Source of the DNA: Betaproteobacteria bacterium
GTDB taxonomy: Bacteria > Pseudomonadota > Gammaproteobacteria > Burkholderiales > Casimicrobiaceae
Assembly: GCA_013298145.1 (NCBI GenBank)
Contig: JAAFJO010000004.1
Span: 359,233 to 423,232 of the forward strand
Direction: 5' to 3'
DNA length: 64,000 nt
The position numbers and the translations under genes are program-made. The notes beneath the pieces are model-generated. The model saw only the letters and a list, made by a program, of their open reading frames with translations, was not told the origin of the DNA and did not search any database. Shown in pieces: positions 35,372-43,361 of this stretch; the first letter of the stretch is position 1, and every line of letters begins with the position of its first letter.

Positions 35372-36316
35372 ATGGAACACTTAAGTGGCATTCTTGCATT
35401 CGTCACAACGGCGAAAGAAGGCAGTTTCACCAAAGCAGCAACACGGTTGAATCTCACGCCGCAAGCGGTAGCAGCGAGCGTGGGCAGGCTCGAGCATTCG
35501 CTCGATACGCGCCTTTTCAATCGCACCACACGATCACTGTGGTTGACCGAAGAAGGCGCAACGTTCTACTCGCGCGCCGCGCAAGGGCTCACCACGCTTG
35601 AGGAGGCGACCAAAGCCTTGCGCGATCTAGAACTCGCACCCAGCGGGCTCGTTCGCGTCACTACCGGCGCTGCGTTCGGTCGCCGCTACCTCATGCCACT
35701 GGTGCCGGAATTTCAGCGGCGATTTTCGAATGTGCGCCTTGATCTTGCTTTTGATGATCGTCGCGTTGATCTTGTTCGCGACGGCTTCGATGTGGCGATT
35801 CGTGGCGGTGAGATCGTTGATTCTTCGATGATTGTGCGGCGCATTTGCGGGCTCGCTGGCGTGTTGGTGGCGGCTCCTGCGTATTTGAAGAAATATGGCA
35901 TCCCAAAAACCGCGCACGATCTGCATCAGCACCGCATCATTCAGCTTCGGTTTGCCTCTGGCCAATCGGTCGCTTGGGAATTCAAAGGAGGAAGCGGCAA
36001 AACCACACTTTTCGAAACCACTTCGCCAGCGCTTACCGTATCCGACACAGAAGCTGTGAGCGAGGCTGCAGTGCTCGGCCTTGGTATCGCGCGCGTTTCA
36101 CTGCACTTTGCATGGCCACACCTGGTCGCCGGGCGACTCAAAATTGTTCTTAGCGACTCAAATGCGCCTGGAAAGCGAGAAATGGTGTTGCAATATCCAC
36201 ACCGAGAAAACATCGCCCCACGTGTGAAAGCGTTTGTTGAATTCGCGCTTGAAAAGCTCACGAGCGACCCGTCACTCGCAGCGACCGCGAAAGACGCCGC
36301 ACGCTTTGCAGCGTAG
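35372..36316 (+). CDS. LysR family transcriptional regulator
   Basis: 314 residues. N-terminal winged helix-turn-helix (FVTTAKEGSFTKAATRLNLTPQAVAASVGRLEHSL...LFNRTTRSL) and a C-terminal periplasmic-binding-like sensor domain. It resembles the AaeR/DsdC-like LTTRs that control neighbouring redox enzymes. The ATG at 35372 gives a normal N-terminus (MEHLSGILAF); an in-frame TTG at 35360 is less likely. It is divergent from the NmrA-like gene and likely regulates it. Confidence 0.95.
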   Translation: MEHLSGILAFVTTAKEGSFTKAATRLNLTPQAVAASVGRLEHSLDTRLFNRTTRSLWLTEEGATFYSRAAQGLTTLEEATKALRDLELAPSGLVRVTTGAAFGRRYLMPLVPEFQRRFSNVRLDLAFDDRRVDLVRDGFDVAIRGGEIVDSSMIVRRICGLAGVLVAAPAYLKKYGIPKTAHDLHQHRIIQLRFASGQSVAWEFKGGSGKTTLFETTSPALTVSDTEAVSEAAVLGLGIARVSLHFAWPHLVAGRLKIVLSDSNAPGKREMVLQYPHRENIAPRVKAFVEFALEKLTSDPSLAATAKDAARFAA

Positions 36317-36329
36317 CGGCGCTTTGTGT

Positions 36330-36866
36330 CTACACCCGCTCAGTGGCGCGATAGAAGTAAGACGCGTCCGCTTGCAGGAGTGATGTTTTCGCGATTCCAG
36401 CGGAAGGCGCCAACTCCTCGATCATGGCTAAGTGGCTCAGCATAGTCGCGTCAATCTCGATTCGAATTTCCTCTGCCGTTGCCAGATTGCGAACAAGCGC
36501 AACGCCAACGCGATCACCGTACGGAAGCGAGATCTCGTTGCAGGTAGGCGCCTCGCCACACTGTTGGGTGAGACCGGTAACGATGCCCGCCTTGAGTGCG
36601 GCAATGCTTGGCCCCGCGTAATCAAAATACATTAACGACACCGCTTCGCCATTGGGTGCGACCTGCTCCGCCGCTGCGCGGCCAATGCGCTCGCCTAGTG
36701 CGTGCAGCAGATCGGCATCAACATTGCGCTTAGTGGAATTCAGTGACGTCGCAGGGTCGCTTGCGCCCACGAGCGGCGCGGCGATCACCGCGCCTAAACT
36801 TGGAAGGCTCACAGCGAGCGCGGCGCTGGATTGAAGAAACGTGCGGCGGGTGACATCGTTAAACAT
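36330..36866 (-). CDS. Tat-signal hypothetical protein
   Basis: 178 residues. The N-terminus has a twin-arginine signal (TRRTFLQSSAALAVSL). The rest is a small domain with paired Cys residues (QQCGEAPTCNE) that I do not recognise; it might be a cofactor-free periplasmic protein, as Tat export of such small proteins usually indicates co-export or a metal. It is convergent with the LysR gene and divergent from the beta-propeller lipoprotein, without an obvious partner. Confidence 0.6.
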   Translation of the reverse strand: MFNDVTRRTFLQSSAALAVSLPSLGAVIAAPLVGASDPATSLNSTKRNVDADLLHALGERIGRAAAEQVAPNGEAVSLMYFDYAGPSIAALKAGIVTGLTQQCGEAPTCNEISLPYGDRVGVALVRNLATAEEIRIEIDATMLSHLAMIEELAPSAGIAKTSLLQADASYFYRATERV

Positions 36867-37081
36867 TGCAATTCCCTAAAAGTGGTGAGCCCCGGCGGGA
36901 CACCGGGCGCTAACGCGACGTCGCTTCACTCGGTTGACGTGAGCGCTGCGTTCTCAGAAACGCCAGCGATTGCTCGCATCCTGATGCAGCGCCACGGCGG
37001 TGGCATCGCCATTCGTCGCTTTCCGCATTTTTTATCGCCTCTCGGCGTAGCATTGCCCACGTCAACGAAAGGATGGCATCG

Positions 37082-38242
37082 ATGCCCGTTCAATCTCGCG
37101 CCACGACTCCGCTGCTCAAAGCACTGCTGTTTTTCGCGGCACTCGGTGTACTCGCTTCGTGTGCCTCTCCACCGCGACAAACGAGCGATGCGGCAAGCCC
37201 AATGCAGCGGCCGAAACCGGTAGTGCTTGCTGCCGACGCGAGCTGGAAAAAGCTGGATACCGTGGCGTACCGAGGTAAGCAAGATGACCTCTATTTCGTC
37301 ACGCCAGAGATCGGTTGGTACGGCAACGGCGCAGGCAAACTCTACAAAACGACTGATGGCGGAAAGCGCTTTGTCGAGCAGTGGAATCAGCCCGGAACCT
37401 TTGTTCGAGCGCTCGGGTTTATTGATGCGAACAACGGCTTTCTGGGTAATGTGGGCACCGACTATTTTCCTAATGTGAGCGATACGCAGCCGCTCTATCG
37501 AACGCGCGATGGCGGCGCGACGTGGTTGCCCATCACAAATGTGGAGGGGCCCACCGTGAAAGGCATTTGCGCGATTGATATTGTGAAGCGCAGCTTTATC
37601 GACTCCGGTGTGCTGCGAGAGCGCACGCTGGTGCACGCCGCCGGGCGCGTAGGCGGCCCAGCACACCTCATGCGCTCGCTCGACGGCGGTGAAACTTGGA
37701 AATCAATCGATCTTTCCGCATACACCGCCATGATTCTCGATGTGAAATTCTTCGATGAGATGAATGGCATCATCGCCGGAGCGAGCGATAGCGACACTGC
37801 AAAGTCAAATGCTCGAATCATTGCAACCAACGATGGCGGCAGCACGTGGCGCACGGTGTATCAATCCACACGCCCCTTTGAAATCACCTGGAAACTATCG
37901 TTCCCCAAACGCGACGTGGGGTACGTCACCGTTCAAAAGTACAACCCTGATCCCAAAGTCACCGAGCATTTTGTGGCGAAGACGATCGATGGCGGAAAAA
38001 CCTGGCGCGAGCTGGCGGTGGCGAGCGACGCGGCTGATCGCGCGTTTGGCGTCGCCTTCATCACGCCTGAGATCGGCTGGATCGGCAGCGCGAAGGGCGG
38101 CTATCAAACCACCGACGGCGGCGCGAGCTGGAAATTCGTTGAGATGGGGCGTGCGGTAAACAAAATTCGACTCCTACCAACCGCAGAAGGATTCGTTGGC
38201 TACGCAATCGGAACCGAAGTGCGCAAACTCGTGAACGAGTGA
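37082..38242 (+). CDS. Lipoprotein with YCF48/BNR-type beta-propeller
   Basis: 386 residues. A lipoprotein signal ends in LASC (Cys about residue 24). The body contains six regularly spaced DGG-x-x-W/F motifs (TDGGKRF, RDGGATW, LDGGETW, NDGGSTW, IDGGKTW, TDGGASW), typical of the sialidase/YCF48 seven-bladed propeller. YCF48 assists photosystem II assembly in cyanobacteria; the heterotrophic homologues have no known role. The start at 37082 has GAAAGGA upstream and is preferred to 37073. Confidence 0.85.
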   Translation: MPVQSRATTPLLKALLFFAALGVLASCASPPRQTSDAASPMQRPKPVVLAADASWKKLDTVAYRGKQDDLYFVTPEIGWYGNGAGKLYKTTDGGKRFVEQWNQPGTFVRALGFIDANNGFLGNVGTDYFPNVSDTQPLYRTRDGGATWLPITNVEGPTVKGICAIDIVKRSFIDSGVLRERTLVHAAGRVGGPAHLMRSLDGGETWKSIDLSAYTAMILDVKFFDEMNGIIAGASDSDTAKSNARIIATNDGGSTWRTVYQSTRPFEITWKLSFPKRDVGYVTVQKYNPDPKVTEHFVAKTIDGGKTWRELAVASDAADRAFGVAFITPEIGWIGSAKGGYQTTDGGASWKFVEMGRAVNKIRLLPTAEGFVGYAIGTEVRKLVNE

Positions 38243-38298
38243 GGCGGCTGCTCGAATAGATCACAATAAACCAGTTCGCTATAAACCATCTTACAAAA

Positions 38299-38366
38299 GG
38301 GCTAGAAGCGCTTAATGTTGCTTACCGATAAAATTCATAAATCGGCGCTAGCCCCTATTTATTAAG
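38299..38366. repeat. Structured AT-rich element with GGGCTAG/CTAGCCC arms
   Basis: GGGCTAG (38299-38305) and CTAGCCC (38348-38354) form an outer stem. An inner stem CCGAT/ATCGG (38325-38329/38341-38345) is nested. The right end reads TAGCCCCTATTTA. The element lies between the propeller gene and the old yellow enzyme. It may be a small structured RNA or a mobile remnant. Confidence 0.6.
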
Positions 38367-38465
38367 GATAAAACGTGAAAATCTAATTTTCAGCCGCTGG
38401 GTCCAGCCCTCGAAAAACCGCTGTGGAATCCCATGTAGGAGAGGTTGTTTCCACACTCTTCAATA

Positions 38466-39569
38466 ATGACGCAATCTTCGCCCGCTCTCTTCTCACCGCT
38501 TCAGCTCGGCAGCATTCCAACCAAAAACCGAGTCTTCATGGCTCCACTCACGCGCTGCCGCGCAGACGCTCAGACGCTCGCCGCCACCGAACTCCACGCC
38601 ACCTACTACGCGCAGCGAGCCAGCGCCGGGTTGATCGTTTCCGAGGCCACGCAAATTCACGCCACCGGTCAGGGCTATCCGAATACGCCGGGCATCTTCA
38701 GCGCGGCGCAGGAAGCGGGCTGGAAACTCACTACCGATGCCGTGCATGCCAAAGGCGGCAACATCGTCGCGCAGCTTTGGCACGTCGGCGCGATCTCGCA
38801 CCCTGATTTTCAGCCGAACGGCGCACTACCGGTGTCATCGTCCGACTACAACCCCGGCGGCACCATCTACACCCAACACGGGAAGAAAGAGCGCGTCGCC
38901 GCCCGCCCGCTCAGCACGCAAGAAGTGCACGAGATGATCGCGGCCTACAAGCATGCCGCTGAAGTCGCCAAGCGCGCGGGCTTTGACGGCGTAGAAATTC
39001 ATTCGGCGAACGGCTATCTGCTTGAGCAATTCATCCGCGACAGCATCAACAAACGTAGCGACGAATTCGGCGGCTCGATTGAAAACCGCATTCGCTTCAC
39101 GCTCGCCGCGGTCGATGCCGCGATCTCCGTCTTTGGCGCGGGCCGTGTGGGCATTCGTTTGTCACCCGTGTCAGCCGCTAACGCCGCAATGCGCGATTCC
39201 GATACGCAAGCCAGCTACGGCGCACTCGTTGAAGCGCTCGCGCAACGCCGCATTGCGTTTGTCCATTTCATCGAAGGCAACACCGGCGGCGCGCGCGACC
39301 TCACGGGCTTCGATTTCGCATGGGCGAAGAAAGTGTTAACGGCCGCAGGTGTCGCCTACATCGCAAACAACAAATACGATCGCGCGATGGCGATAGAAGC
39401 CGTTGAATCGGGCGCGGCGGATGCCGTGGCCTTCGGTGTGCCGTTCATCTCAAATCCAGACTTGCCAGAGCGACTCAAGCTCGACGCACCGCTCACGCCG
39501 GCAAACCCGAAAACGTTTTATTCGCCTGGGCCAGAGGGGTATACGGATTACGCGACGATGCATTCGTGA
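38466..39569 (+). CDS. nemA: Old yellow enzyme family alkene reductase
   Basis: 367 residues. FMN-dependent ene-reductases of this type reduce electrophilic alkenes such as N-ethylmaleimide. Visible: RVFMAPLTRCRAD near residue 18, AQLWHVGAISHP near 97, HSANGYLLEQFIRD near 180 (conserved His/Asn for substrate binding) and DAVAFGVPFISNPDLPERL at the end. An in-frame TTG at 38445 lies right after AGGAGAGG, so a longer start is possible; I choose ATG 38466 on homology. The gene is followed by a REP pair. Confidence 0.9.
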   Translation: MTQSSPALFSPLQLGSIPTKNRVFMAPLTRCRADAQTLAATELHATYYAQRASAGLIVSEATQIHATGQGYPNTPGIFSAAQEAGWKLTTDAVHAKGGNIVAQLWHVGAISHPDFQPNGALPVSSSDYNPGGTIYTQHGKKERVAARPLSTQEVHEMIAAYKHAAEVAKRAGFDGVEIHSANGYLLEQFIRDSINKRSDEFGGSIENRIRFTLAAVDAAISVFGAGRVGIRLSPVSAANAAMRDSDTQASYGALVEALAQRRIAFVHFIEGNTGGARDLTGFDFAWAKKVLTAAGVAYIANNKYDRAMAIEAVESGAADAVAFGVPFISNPDLPERLKLDAPLTPANPKTFYSPGPEGYTDYATMHS

Positions 39570-39575
39570 AACACG

Positions 39576-39599
39576 GTAGGGTGCAATCTCATTGCACCC
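39576..39599 (+). repeat. REP-like palindrome with GTAG head (left copy)
   Basis: GTAGGGTGCAATCTCATTGC then ACCC: an imperfect hairpin with GGGTGCAAT/ATTGCACCC arms. It is the inverted partner of 39655-39678 (GTAGGGCGCAAT on the minus strand). GTAG-headed palindromes in such pairs are typical of REP/BIME elements. Confidence 0.7.
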
Positions 39600-39654
39600 A
39601 AATTGATACCGACCGAAGTTGATTGAGCAAATGCGCGTATCGCGTATTCGCACG

Positions 39655-39678
39655 AGGCGCAATGAGATTGCGCCCTAC
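39655..39678 (-). repeat. REP-like palindrome with GTAG head (right copy, inverted)
   Basis: On the minus strand it reads GTAGGGCGCAATCTCATTGC; the arms GGCGCAAT/ATTGCGCC form a hairpin. It is separated from its partner by 55 bp. Confidence 0.7.
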
Positions 39679-39687
39679 GACGCCAAA

Positions 39688-40314
39688 CTACAGTTCGCTC
39701 CCAAACTTCGCCGTTGTCTTCCGGTGTTCCCCACTAAGAATCCACCCAAATAGGCGGTGTATGCTTCGCTGTCGTGAGTAGCGATCACTATTGTCGAGCA
39801 TGAACAGCTCGCCATGCACGCTCTCGTAGTAAATCCTCGTCTGGAAAGAAAACTTGTCGAGTGAAGTAAACATCGAGGCACCCTCTTTGGCTGTGTTGGC
39901 CTCAAATGCCAACACAGTCATGCTCTGATCTTTGGCAACGACCGTTTCTCGCCGAAGTTCGTGAGTAACAACCTTTGGTCTAGGTGTTGGCAAAAGGTGA
40001 TCGCAGACTTCGGTTAGCACTTCATTGGTGAACGGACGACGTTCGCCGTGCTTAATTGACACTTCTGCATACCGGATGATTGCGGGCCCGAGGCCCGCAT
40101 TACGTAGAAATATCTTGAACGACGGTAACGCGTTCCCGTCATCGTCTCTGTTTTGGGTGCGAACTTGTTCAAGTGACAGCAAGGGTCGCACAGTTCTTCT
40201 ATTGTGCGCGCGCGCCGAAGCAAGCTGCCACAACGCAACGAAGAAAGCGAGCGTTGCGATAGTGGCAGAAACCAGTTGCGGATGCTGCGTCACCCAACAC
40301 CAAATCGCATCCAT
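39688..40314 (-). CDS. Membrane-anchored hypothetical protein
   Basis: 208 residues with one N-terminal transmembrane helix (about 14-32, SATIATLAFFVALWQLA) and a polar, mostly beta C-terminal part. No known domain recognised. The pattern (one helix followed by a cytoplasmic domain with 'SLEQVRTQNR' and 'IFLRNAGLGPAIIRYAEV') is common in small prophage- or accessory-type proteins. It lies beyond a REP pair, downstream of ettA on the same strand (gap about 2 bp to its stop side), so it could be co-transcribed with ettA. Confidence 0.55.
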   Translation of the reverse strand: MDAIWCWVTQHPQLVSATIATLAFFVALWQLASARAHNRRTVRPLLSLEQVRTQNRDDDGNALPSFKIFLRNAGLGPAIIRYAEVSIKHGERRPFTNEVLTEVCDHLLPTPRPKVVTHELRRETVVAKDQSMTVLAFEANTAKEGASMFTSLDKFSFQTRIYYESVHGELFMLDNSDRYSRQRSIHRLFGWILSGEHRKTTAKFGSEL

Positions 40315-40316
40315 CG

Positions 40317-41978
40317 CTACTTCAACGCCTTAAACCTCACCCGCTTCGGCTTCGCCGCTTCCTCACCCAAACGCAGAATCTTGTTGTTCTCGTACTCGCG
40401 GTAGTTGCCGTCGTAGAAGAACCATTGGCTGTCGCCTTCTGCGGCGAGGATGTGCGTACAGATACGATCCAAGAACCAGCGATCATGGCTGATGATGATT
40501 GCCGTGCCTGCGAATTCTTGTAGCGCGTCTTCAAGCGCGCGCAGCGTTTCAACGTCTAGGTCGTTTGACGGCTCGTCGAGGAGCAATACGTTGCCGCCCT
40601 TGAGTAGCGTCTTCGCCAGGTGCAAGCGCCCGCGTTCGCCGCCGGACAAGTTGCCGACGATTTTTTGCTGATCGGCGCCTTTGAAATTGAAGCGGCCAAT
40701 GTAGGCGCGCGATTGCATTTCAAATTTGCCGACTTGCAGAATGTCTGCGCCGCCGGAAACGTCTTCCCATACTGATTTATCGTTTTGTAACGATTGGCGT
40801 GATTGGTCCACGAAGGCCATTTGCACGGTGTGCCCGATCGAGACTTCGCCGCTATCGGGCTTCTCAACGCCGTTGATCAGTTTGAAGAGCGTGGATTTGC
40901 CGGCACCGTTCGGGCCGATTACGCCAACAATCGCACCGGGTGGAACGCGGAATGAGAGGTTATCGATCAACACGCGATCACCGTAGCTCTTGGTGACGTT
41001 TTTGAATTCGATGACTTCGTTGCCCAAGCGCTCAGCCACGGGAATGAAGATCTCATTGGTTTCGTTACGTGATTGATATTCGTAACTAGAGAGTTCCTCA
41101 AAACGCGTCAAACGTGCTTTGCTCTTGGCTTGGCGGCCTTTTGGATTCTGGCGCACCCATTCAAGCTCCTTCTTCAGCGCTTTTTGACGCGCCGATTCGC
41201 TCGACTCTTCTTGCTTCAAGCGCGCGCTCTTTTGATCGAGCCATTCGCTGTAATTGCCTTTCCACGGAATGCCGTGTCCACGATCCAATTCCAGAATCCA
41301 TTCGGCGGCATTGTCGAGGAAGTAGCGATCATGCGTTACAGCAACGACGGTGCCTGCATAGCGCTTCAAAAATTGTTCGAGCCAATCCACACTCTCAGCA
41401 TCCAAGTGGTTGGTCGGCTCATCAAGCAAGAGCATGTCGGGTTTCGAAAGCAGCAGTTTGCAGAGCGCAACGCGGCGCTTTTCGCCGCCGGATAGCAGGC
41501 CAATCTTTGCATCCCACGGTGGAAGGCGTAGTGCGTCGGCGGCCACTTCCAACGCTTGTTCGGTGTTGTGACCATCGCCCGTATTGATGATGGCCTCTAA
41601 CTCGGCTTGCTCCTTCGCGAGCGCATCGAAGTCAGCGTTTTCTTCGCCATACGCAGCGTAGACCTCTTCGAGCCGCGCCTTCGCGCGCGAGATGTCGCCC
41701 AAACCGCTTTCGACAGCTTCGCGCACCGTGTCATCGGGATTGAGCTCAGGCTCTTGCGGCAGGAAGCCGACTTTGATGCCCGCTTGCGGACGCGCTTCGC
41801 CAGTGAAATCTTTATCGACACCCGCCATGATGCGAAGCACAGTCGATTTTCCTGCGCCGTTCAAGCCGAGCAAACCGATCTTCGCACCGGGGAAAAACGA
41901 CAGAGAAATGTCTTTGATGATTTGACGCTTCGGAGGCACGACCTTCGACACGTTATTCATCGTGTAGATATATTGCAT
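40317..41978 (-). CDS. ettA: Energy-dependent translational throttle protein EttA
   Basis: 553 residues, standard for EttA. This ABC-F ATPase binds the ribosomal E site and gates initiation by ADP/ATP ratio. Two ABC cassettes are visible: Walker A GLNGAGKST (about 37) and GPNGAGKST (about 350), signatures LLSGGEKRRVALC and NLSGGERGRLHLA, and an arm/linker region rich in Lys/Glu between them. The N-terminus YIYTMNNVSKVVPPKRQIIK is typical. No transmembrane part. Confidence 0.97.
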   Translation of the reverse strand: MQYIYTMNNVSKVVPPKRQIIKDISLSFFPGAKIGLLGLNGAGKSTVLRIMAGVDKDFTGEARPQAGIKVGFLPQEPELNPDDTVREAVESGLGDISRAKARLEEVYAAYGEENADFDALAKEQAELEAIINTGDGHNTEQALEVAADALRLPPWDAKIGLLSGGEKRRVALCKLLLSKPDMLLLDEPTNHLDAESVDWLEQFLKRYAGTVVAVTHDRYFLDNAAEWILELDRGHGIPWKGNYSEWLDQKSARLKQEESSESARQKALKKELEWVRQNPKGRQAKSKARLTRFEELSSYEYQSRNETNEIFIPVAERLGNEVIEFKNVTKSYGDRVLIDNLSFRVPPGAIVGVIGPNGAGKSTLFKLINGVEKPDSGEVSIGHTVQMAFVDQSRQSLQNDKSVWEDVSGGADILQVGKFEMQSRAYIGRFNFKGADQQKIVGNLSGGERGRLHLAKTLLKGGNVLLLDEPSNDLDVETLRALEDALQEFAGTAIIISHDRWFLDRICTHILAAEGDSQWFFYDGNYREYENNKILRLGEEAAKPKRVRFKALK

Positions 41979-42003
41979 AGTGGAACTTCGTTATGGGAGT
42001 TTG

Positions 42004-42165
42004 GGAAACGCTGAGTAAGTCTGCGTGGTGCAGCGCTCCTCGGATTAGGATGAGCTGGAAGCCCAAAATTCTGAAGCATAGCGGGGCTATGTCGAAGAAA
42101 TTTGGGTTTGCAGATCGCCCTATTCCGAGGATGCGATGCTCGCGCGAGACTTGTTTAGCGTTTCC
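42004..42165. mobile_element. Fold-back MITE-like element (copy A)
   Basis: 162 bp with imperfect terminal inverted repeats GGAAACGCTGAGTAAGTCTG (left) and the complement of 42143-42165 (right). The interior is also self-complementary: CCTCGGA/TCCGAGG, then AGCCCAAA/TTTGGG, then GCATAGC-GGG-GCTATG at the centre. The whole sequence can fold as one long hairpin. No transposase. A diverged copy is at 52730-52916. Confidence 0.75.
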
Positions 42166-42432
42166 ATTGCTGCTGGCACAAAACAAGGGATGCGCCGCGC
42201 GAGGAATACCGCAATTATCTCAGCGCAGGCGGGCAGGCGTTTCTCCGTAAACCTATTCACAGATAGCCTTGGTTAAATCAGGTCTAAGTCTTAAATTGAC
42301 TGGGTAGCGTTTATCACTATTTATTCAGTCTAGCCCCAATAAATGTTGGGCTAAGCGTGCGTTATTGTTCGCGAAGAAGCCTTTATGCTTACCGGCCACG
42401 CTGATCGCCCCATTCATTTCTTGAAAGTATCT
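42166..42432. other. Intergenic region with a TAGCCCCAATAAA element
   Basis: About 265 bp before the PhzF gene. It contains the 13-mer TAGCCCCAATAAA at 42331-42343 followed by TTGGGCTA at 42347-42354, which together form a short hairpin. No gene. Confidence 0.55.
42331..42354 (+). repeat. TAGCCCCAATAAA element with hairpin
   Basis: One of three exact copies of the 13-mer in the window; followed here by its own near-complement TTGGGCTA. Confidence 0.7.
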
Positions 42433-43302
42433 ATGAAGCGTATTGCTTACCGCATCGTGAATGTATTCGTTGAATCTGAGCGCGCCACCTTCGGCGGCAA
42501 TCCCCTCGCGGTGATCGAGGATGCCACGGGCCTTGACGATGCAACAATGCAGTCAATCGCGGCGCAGTTCAACCTCTCCGAAACGACCTTCATCTTTCCG
42601 CAAGCAGGCGCGGCGCCTCGTGTTCGGATTTTCACGCCGCGTTATGAGTTGCCTTTCGCCGGTCATCCAACCGTGGGCACGTCGTTCGTGCTGGCATCCA
42701 TGCACGAGGAATTGCAGGCAACCGCGATCAACGCCCTCACGCTCTCGCTCAACGTTGGCCCCATCGATGTCTCGCTTGAAAACGGGGCGTGGACCTTTAC
42801 CGCAAACACACACCAATCGCGCGCCATTGACGCACCGATCGCCGCACTGGCAGAAGCCGTCGGACTACAAGAAGCAGATTTTCTGGGTGACGCACGCTTT
42901 GTCTCAACCGGCACCGAACAATTGGTGATTCCAGTGGCGAACGTGGATGCGCTCGCGCGCGCAAAACCGAATCCTGAGTTATTGCAAGCGCACTTCAAAA
43001 ATGATGCTGGTCGCTACATGGCTTATTTAGTTGCACGCGTTGCGCCAGACCGTTTCCAAGTGCGCTTTTTCTTCCCGACCGCCAGCGGGATGAGCGAGGA
43101 TCCAGGTACGGGATCTGCGTGCTCAAATCTTGGTGGTTACTTGCTCGATGCAGGCCAAGCAACACCGCAGCGCTTTATCGTGACACAGGGAGAATTTGTT
43201 CAGCGCCTCAACGTCTTGCAGCTCACGCTAACAAATGAGCGGCAAATTCGTGTGGGTGGAAGAGTATTGGAGATTGGACGCGGAAATCTGAACCTTTTGT
43301 AG
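42433..43302 (+). CDS. PhzF family protein
   Basis: 289 residues. PhzF-like proteins are diaminopimelate-epimerase-fold isomerases; in phenazine producers PhzF isomerises DHHA, but most homologues are of unknown role. The sequence shows GGNPLAVI near residue 22, LSETTFIF with the candidate catalytic Glu near 45, FAGHPTVGTS near 75, and GTGSACSNLGGYLL near 228. No phenazine genes nearby, so the substrate is unknown. The start at 42433 gives the conserved N-terminus. Confidence 0.9.
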   Translation: MKRIAYRIVNVFVESERATFGGNPLAVIEDATGLDDATMQSIAAQFNLSETTFIFPQAGAAPRVRIFTPRYELPFAGHPTVGTSFVLASMHEELQATAINALTLSLNVGPIDVSLENGAWTFTANTHQSRAIDAPIAALAEAVGLQEADFLGDARFVSTGTEQLVIPVANVDALARAKPNPELLQAHFKNDAGRYMAYLVARVAPDRFQVRFFFPTASGMSEDPGTGSACSNLGGYLLDAGQATPQRFIVTQGEFVQRLNVLQLTLTNERQIRVGGRVLEIGRGNLNLL

Positions 43303-43361
43303 CTTGAAGGGTTGGCGCATGAGGTTTCTTTCTCCTGCGCCCCACCTCACTTGCGCCATCA

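Noticed and set aside
41953..42250. Two opposite open frames across 41.95-42.25 kb
   Set aside because: Both are explained by the self-complementary MITE-like element and have no family features.
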